Assembly: GCA_944800085.1 (NCBI GenBank)
Contig: CALYLO010000002.1
Span: 186,001 to 250,000, forward strand
Source: Paenibacillus melissococcoides
GTDB taxonomy: Bacteria > Bacillota > Bacilli > Paenibacillales > Paenibacillaceae
Direction of reading: 5' to 3'
Length of the DNA stretch: 64,000 nt
A program made the translations under genes and the position numbers. The notes under the pieces were generated by a model. It saw only the letters and a list, made by a program, of their open reading frames with translations, searched no databases and was not told the DNA's origin. Shown here in pieces: positions 62,497-64,000 of this stretch. Each line of letters begins with the position of its first letter. Within the stretch, counting starts at the first letter, position 1.

Positions 62497-64000
62497 AGGT
62501 CCTCCTTCTGCTTCAACAGCCGCCATAGCTTGTCCGGATCGGACGCCGTACGGAGCGCCCCCAGGAAAGAGGCCTCATTGAGCGCCTCAAGCAGCGTGCT
62601 CAGGGCGGCAATATGCTTCTCCTTGTCCACCGCCGCCAACGTGATGACAAGCCATACGGGGTGCCCCGCCGGACCGAAGGGGATCGGCTCCTTGAAGGTC
62701 ACGAGGCTGAACCCGGTCTGCCGGACATGATCGGGCAAATAGGCGTGCGGGAAGGCGATTCCTTCATGAAAAATAAAGTGATGCTTCTGCGACCGAATCA
62801 TCGCGAGCAGCCTCTCCTCGTAGGCAGCGTCCGTCCATCCGTGAGCGGACAGCAGACCGTTCCCGATGCGGATCGCCGCCTCCCAATCGGCCGGGTCAAG
62901 CTGCAGCCGGATGGCAGAGGACGGGAGCAGGCGGCTGAGGCGGCAATCCTCCTCCTGCCGATGCAGCGGTCCGCCCTGGAACAGCGCGAGCAGCTCCTCC
63001 AGCAGCTCGCCGCGATGGCGGATGTCGGCGTGGCGCTCCACGATGCGCAGCACGTCGTTGACGGTCTGAATCGCCGCCGCGGCCACCGTGTCGGGAGCCG
63101 GCTGTACGCCGAGGAAGGCGGCAATCCGCTTCTGCTCCGGCTCCGTCAGCAGCGGAGACACCTTCATCCATGGAAGGGGAAGCGGGTGCCCGATATCCAT
63201 CGTCGTCAGCACCGCGTCGGCATCCTGGAGCCGCAGCTTCAATGAATCTTTGTAGGAGTACGTGCCGGCGATCTCGACTTGGGGGAACAGGACAGAGAGC
63301 CGCCGCTCGATAATGGCCGAGGTGCCCAGGCCCGAACCGCATACGATGGCGACGCGCTTCGGGGAATACGTCACGTTCGGCGTAAGCCCGCTGCCGATAT
63401 GAAGCATGATATAGCCGATCTCGTCCCGATCGAAGGTGACGGACAAGCCGGCCACCTCCTCGTTGACGATGCGCTCCAGGGATGCCAGCAGCGCACCGTA
63501 TTGCTCCTCCAGCTGCGGGAGGAGCGGGTTGTTGGATTGCAGTCCGAATCTGGCCCGGTAGACGGCGGGCTTCAGGTGAATCGCCAGACCCTGCACCAGT
63601 TGTTCGGTCAGCTGCAGCGGCGACTCCAGCATCTCCTCCGTACGTTCGATAATGCGCTGCGCCAGCGCGTGGAACAGTTCTTCCTGCTCGGGCAGCTGCT
63701 GCTTCTGCGCGCCGAGCACATGCTGCGTAATATAGCCAATCTCCGCGTCAGGCAACGCGACGCCGAAGTGGCGCTCGATCTCCGGCCGGATCCGGAGCTG
63801 AATCAGGCGGTAGGCCGGATGGGCCTGCAGCTCCTGCAGCAATCCCGATTCCATCTCGATCGCATGCTTATGCTTCAGCCGTTCCATCGCCATGAGCAGA
63901 TGCAGGGTGAGCGTGGAATAGCCCGCATCGGTGAACTGCACCTGCAGCAGATCCTCCAGCCGCTGCACGAGATCGAACAGGAAGCGGGCGTCCGCAACCT
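62484..64000 (-). CDS. PRD-containing transcriptional regulator with EIIB and EIIA domains (partial)
   Basis: The 5' end is outside the window. What is seen is the C-terminal part: PRD1 and PRD2 with conserved His (LHLLMAMERLKHKH; GYIMLHIGSG), an EIIB-like domain with Cys in VCGSGLGTS, and a C-terminal EIIA-like domain with the phospho-His in HEGIAFPHAYLP. These MtlR/LicR-type activators respond to PTS phosphorylation and act on the adjacent PTS genes. The gene overlaps ulaB by 13 bases. The N-terminal helix-turn-helix should lie beyond the right edge. Confidence 0.85.
   Translation of the reverse strand, partial: VADARFLFDLVQRLEDLLQVQFTDAGYSTLTLHLLMAMERLKHKHAIEMESGLLQELQAHPAYRLIQLRIRPEIERHFGVALPDAEIGYITQHVLGAQKQQLPEQEELFHALAQRIIERTEEMLESPLQLTEQLVQGLAIHLKPAVYRARFGLQSNNPLLPQLEEQYGALLASLERIVNEEVAGLSVTFDRDEIGYIMLHIGSGLTPNVTYSPKRVAIVCGSGLGTSAIIERRLSVLFPQVEIAGTYSYKDSLKLRLQDADAVLTTMDIGHPLPLPWMKVSPLLTEPEQKRIAAFLGVQPAPDTVAAAAIQTVNDVLRIVERHADIRHRGELLEELLALFQGGPLHRQEEDCRLSRLLPSSAIRLQLDPADWEAAIRIGNGLLSAHGWTDAAYEERLLAMIRSQKHHFIFHEGIAFPHAYLPDHVRQTGFSLVTFKEPIPFGPAGHPVWLVITLAAVDKEKHIAALSTLLEALNEASFLGALRTASDPDKLWRLLKQKEDLCEK

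Overview
The window looks like a chromosomal segment of a Paenibacillus-type Bacillota (Paenibacillaceae). The reasons are strong Shine-Dalgarno sites (AAGGAGG class) before nearly every gene, sigma-A promoters, a Bacillus-type guanine riboswitch, FNR/Fur/PurR-like operators, and gene content such as CcdC, KtrB, an ECF transporter core, heptaprenyl diphosphate synthase and a DUF1540 protein. Most genes are GC-rich; a few AT-rich stretches (about 45.9-46.5, 47.6-49.1 and 54.0-54.2 kb) stand out. No rRNA, tRNA or CRISPR array was seen.

Layout. 0-9 kb: guanine/hypoxanthine permease, MBL-fold hydrolase, an IS5-like and an IS110-like element, an S9 peptidase and a broken membrane gene. 9-16 kb: LysE exporter opposite a MocR-type regulator (frameshifted), GNAT, a YidC-like insertase, HrpB helicase. 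16-31 kb: glycosyltransferase, CcdC, a Rieske oxygenase divergent from an NCS2 permease, KtrB, EamA, a TPR protein, a frameshifted MFS transporter, decayed ABC genes, a guanine riboswitch in front of an FAD oxidoreductase, and a formate/nitrite transporter behind an FNR-like site. 31-34 kb: an orphan Fur box, an IS4-family element inserted in a DUF1540 gene, and an 84-bp tandem repeat array. 34-36 kb: GH20 hexosaminidase.

36-54 kb is the most notable part. It holds homologues of most parts of the flavin-based extracellular electron transfer (FLEET) system known from Listeria: ApbE flavin transferase (FmnB), EetA-like NusG-II protein, an EetB-like membrane protein fused to an ECF ATPase, EcfA2, EcfT, a UbiA prenyltransferase (DmkA role), polyprenyl diphosphate synthase (DmkB) with a small partner, a type II NADH dehydrogenase with an extra C-terminal membrane domain (Ndh2), and an FMN-binding lipoprotein (PplA role). 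A U32-family Fe-S protein and a class III aminotransferase sit in the prenyltransferase operon. The likely flow is NADH to Ndh2, then a dedicated demethylmenaquinone pool, then membrane Eet proteins, then an FMN-carrying surface lipoprotein. Two of these transcription units, plus the formate/nitrite transporter, have FNR-like sites about 41 bases upstream of the predicted transcription start, pointing to oxygen control. A non-EET island (46-49 kb) splits the region.

54-64 kb: remnants of a sugar ABC transporter, an Fbp-type (ferric-iron-like) ABC operon whose first binding-protein gene is broken while a second copy is intact, and an ascorbate-type PTS operon (EIIC, EIIB, PRD/EIIA regulator) running off the right edge. 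Several genes carry single-base shifts, often in G/C runs, so some of the apparent decay may be sequencing error.
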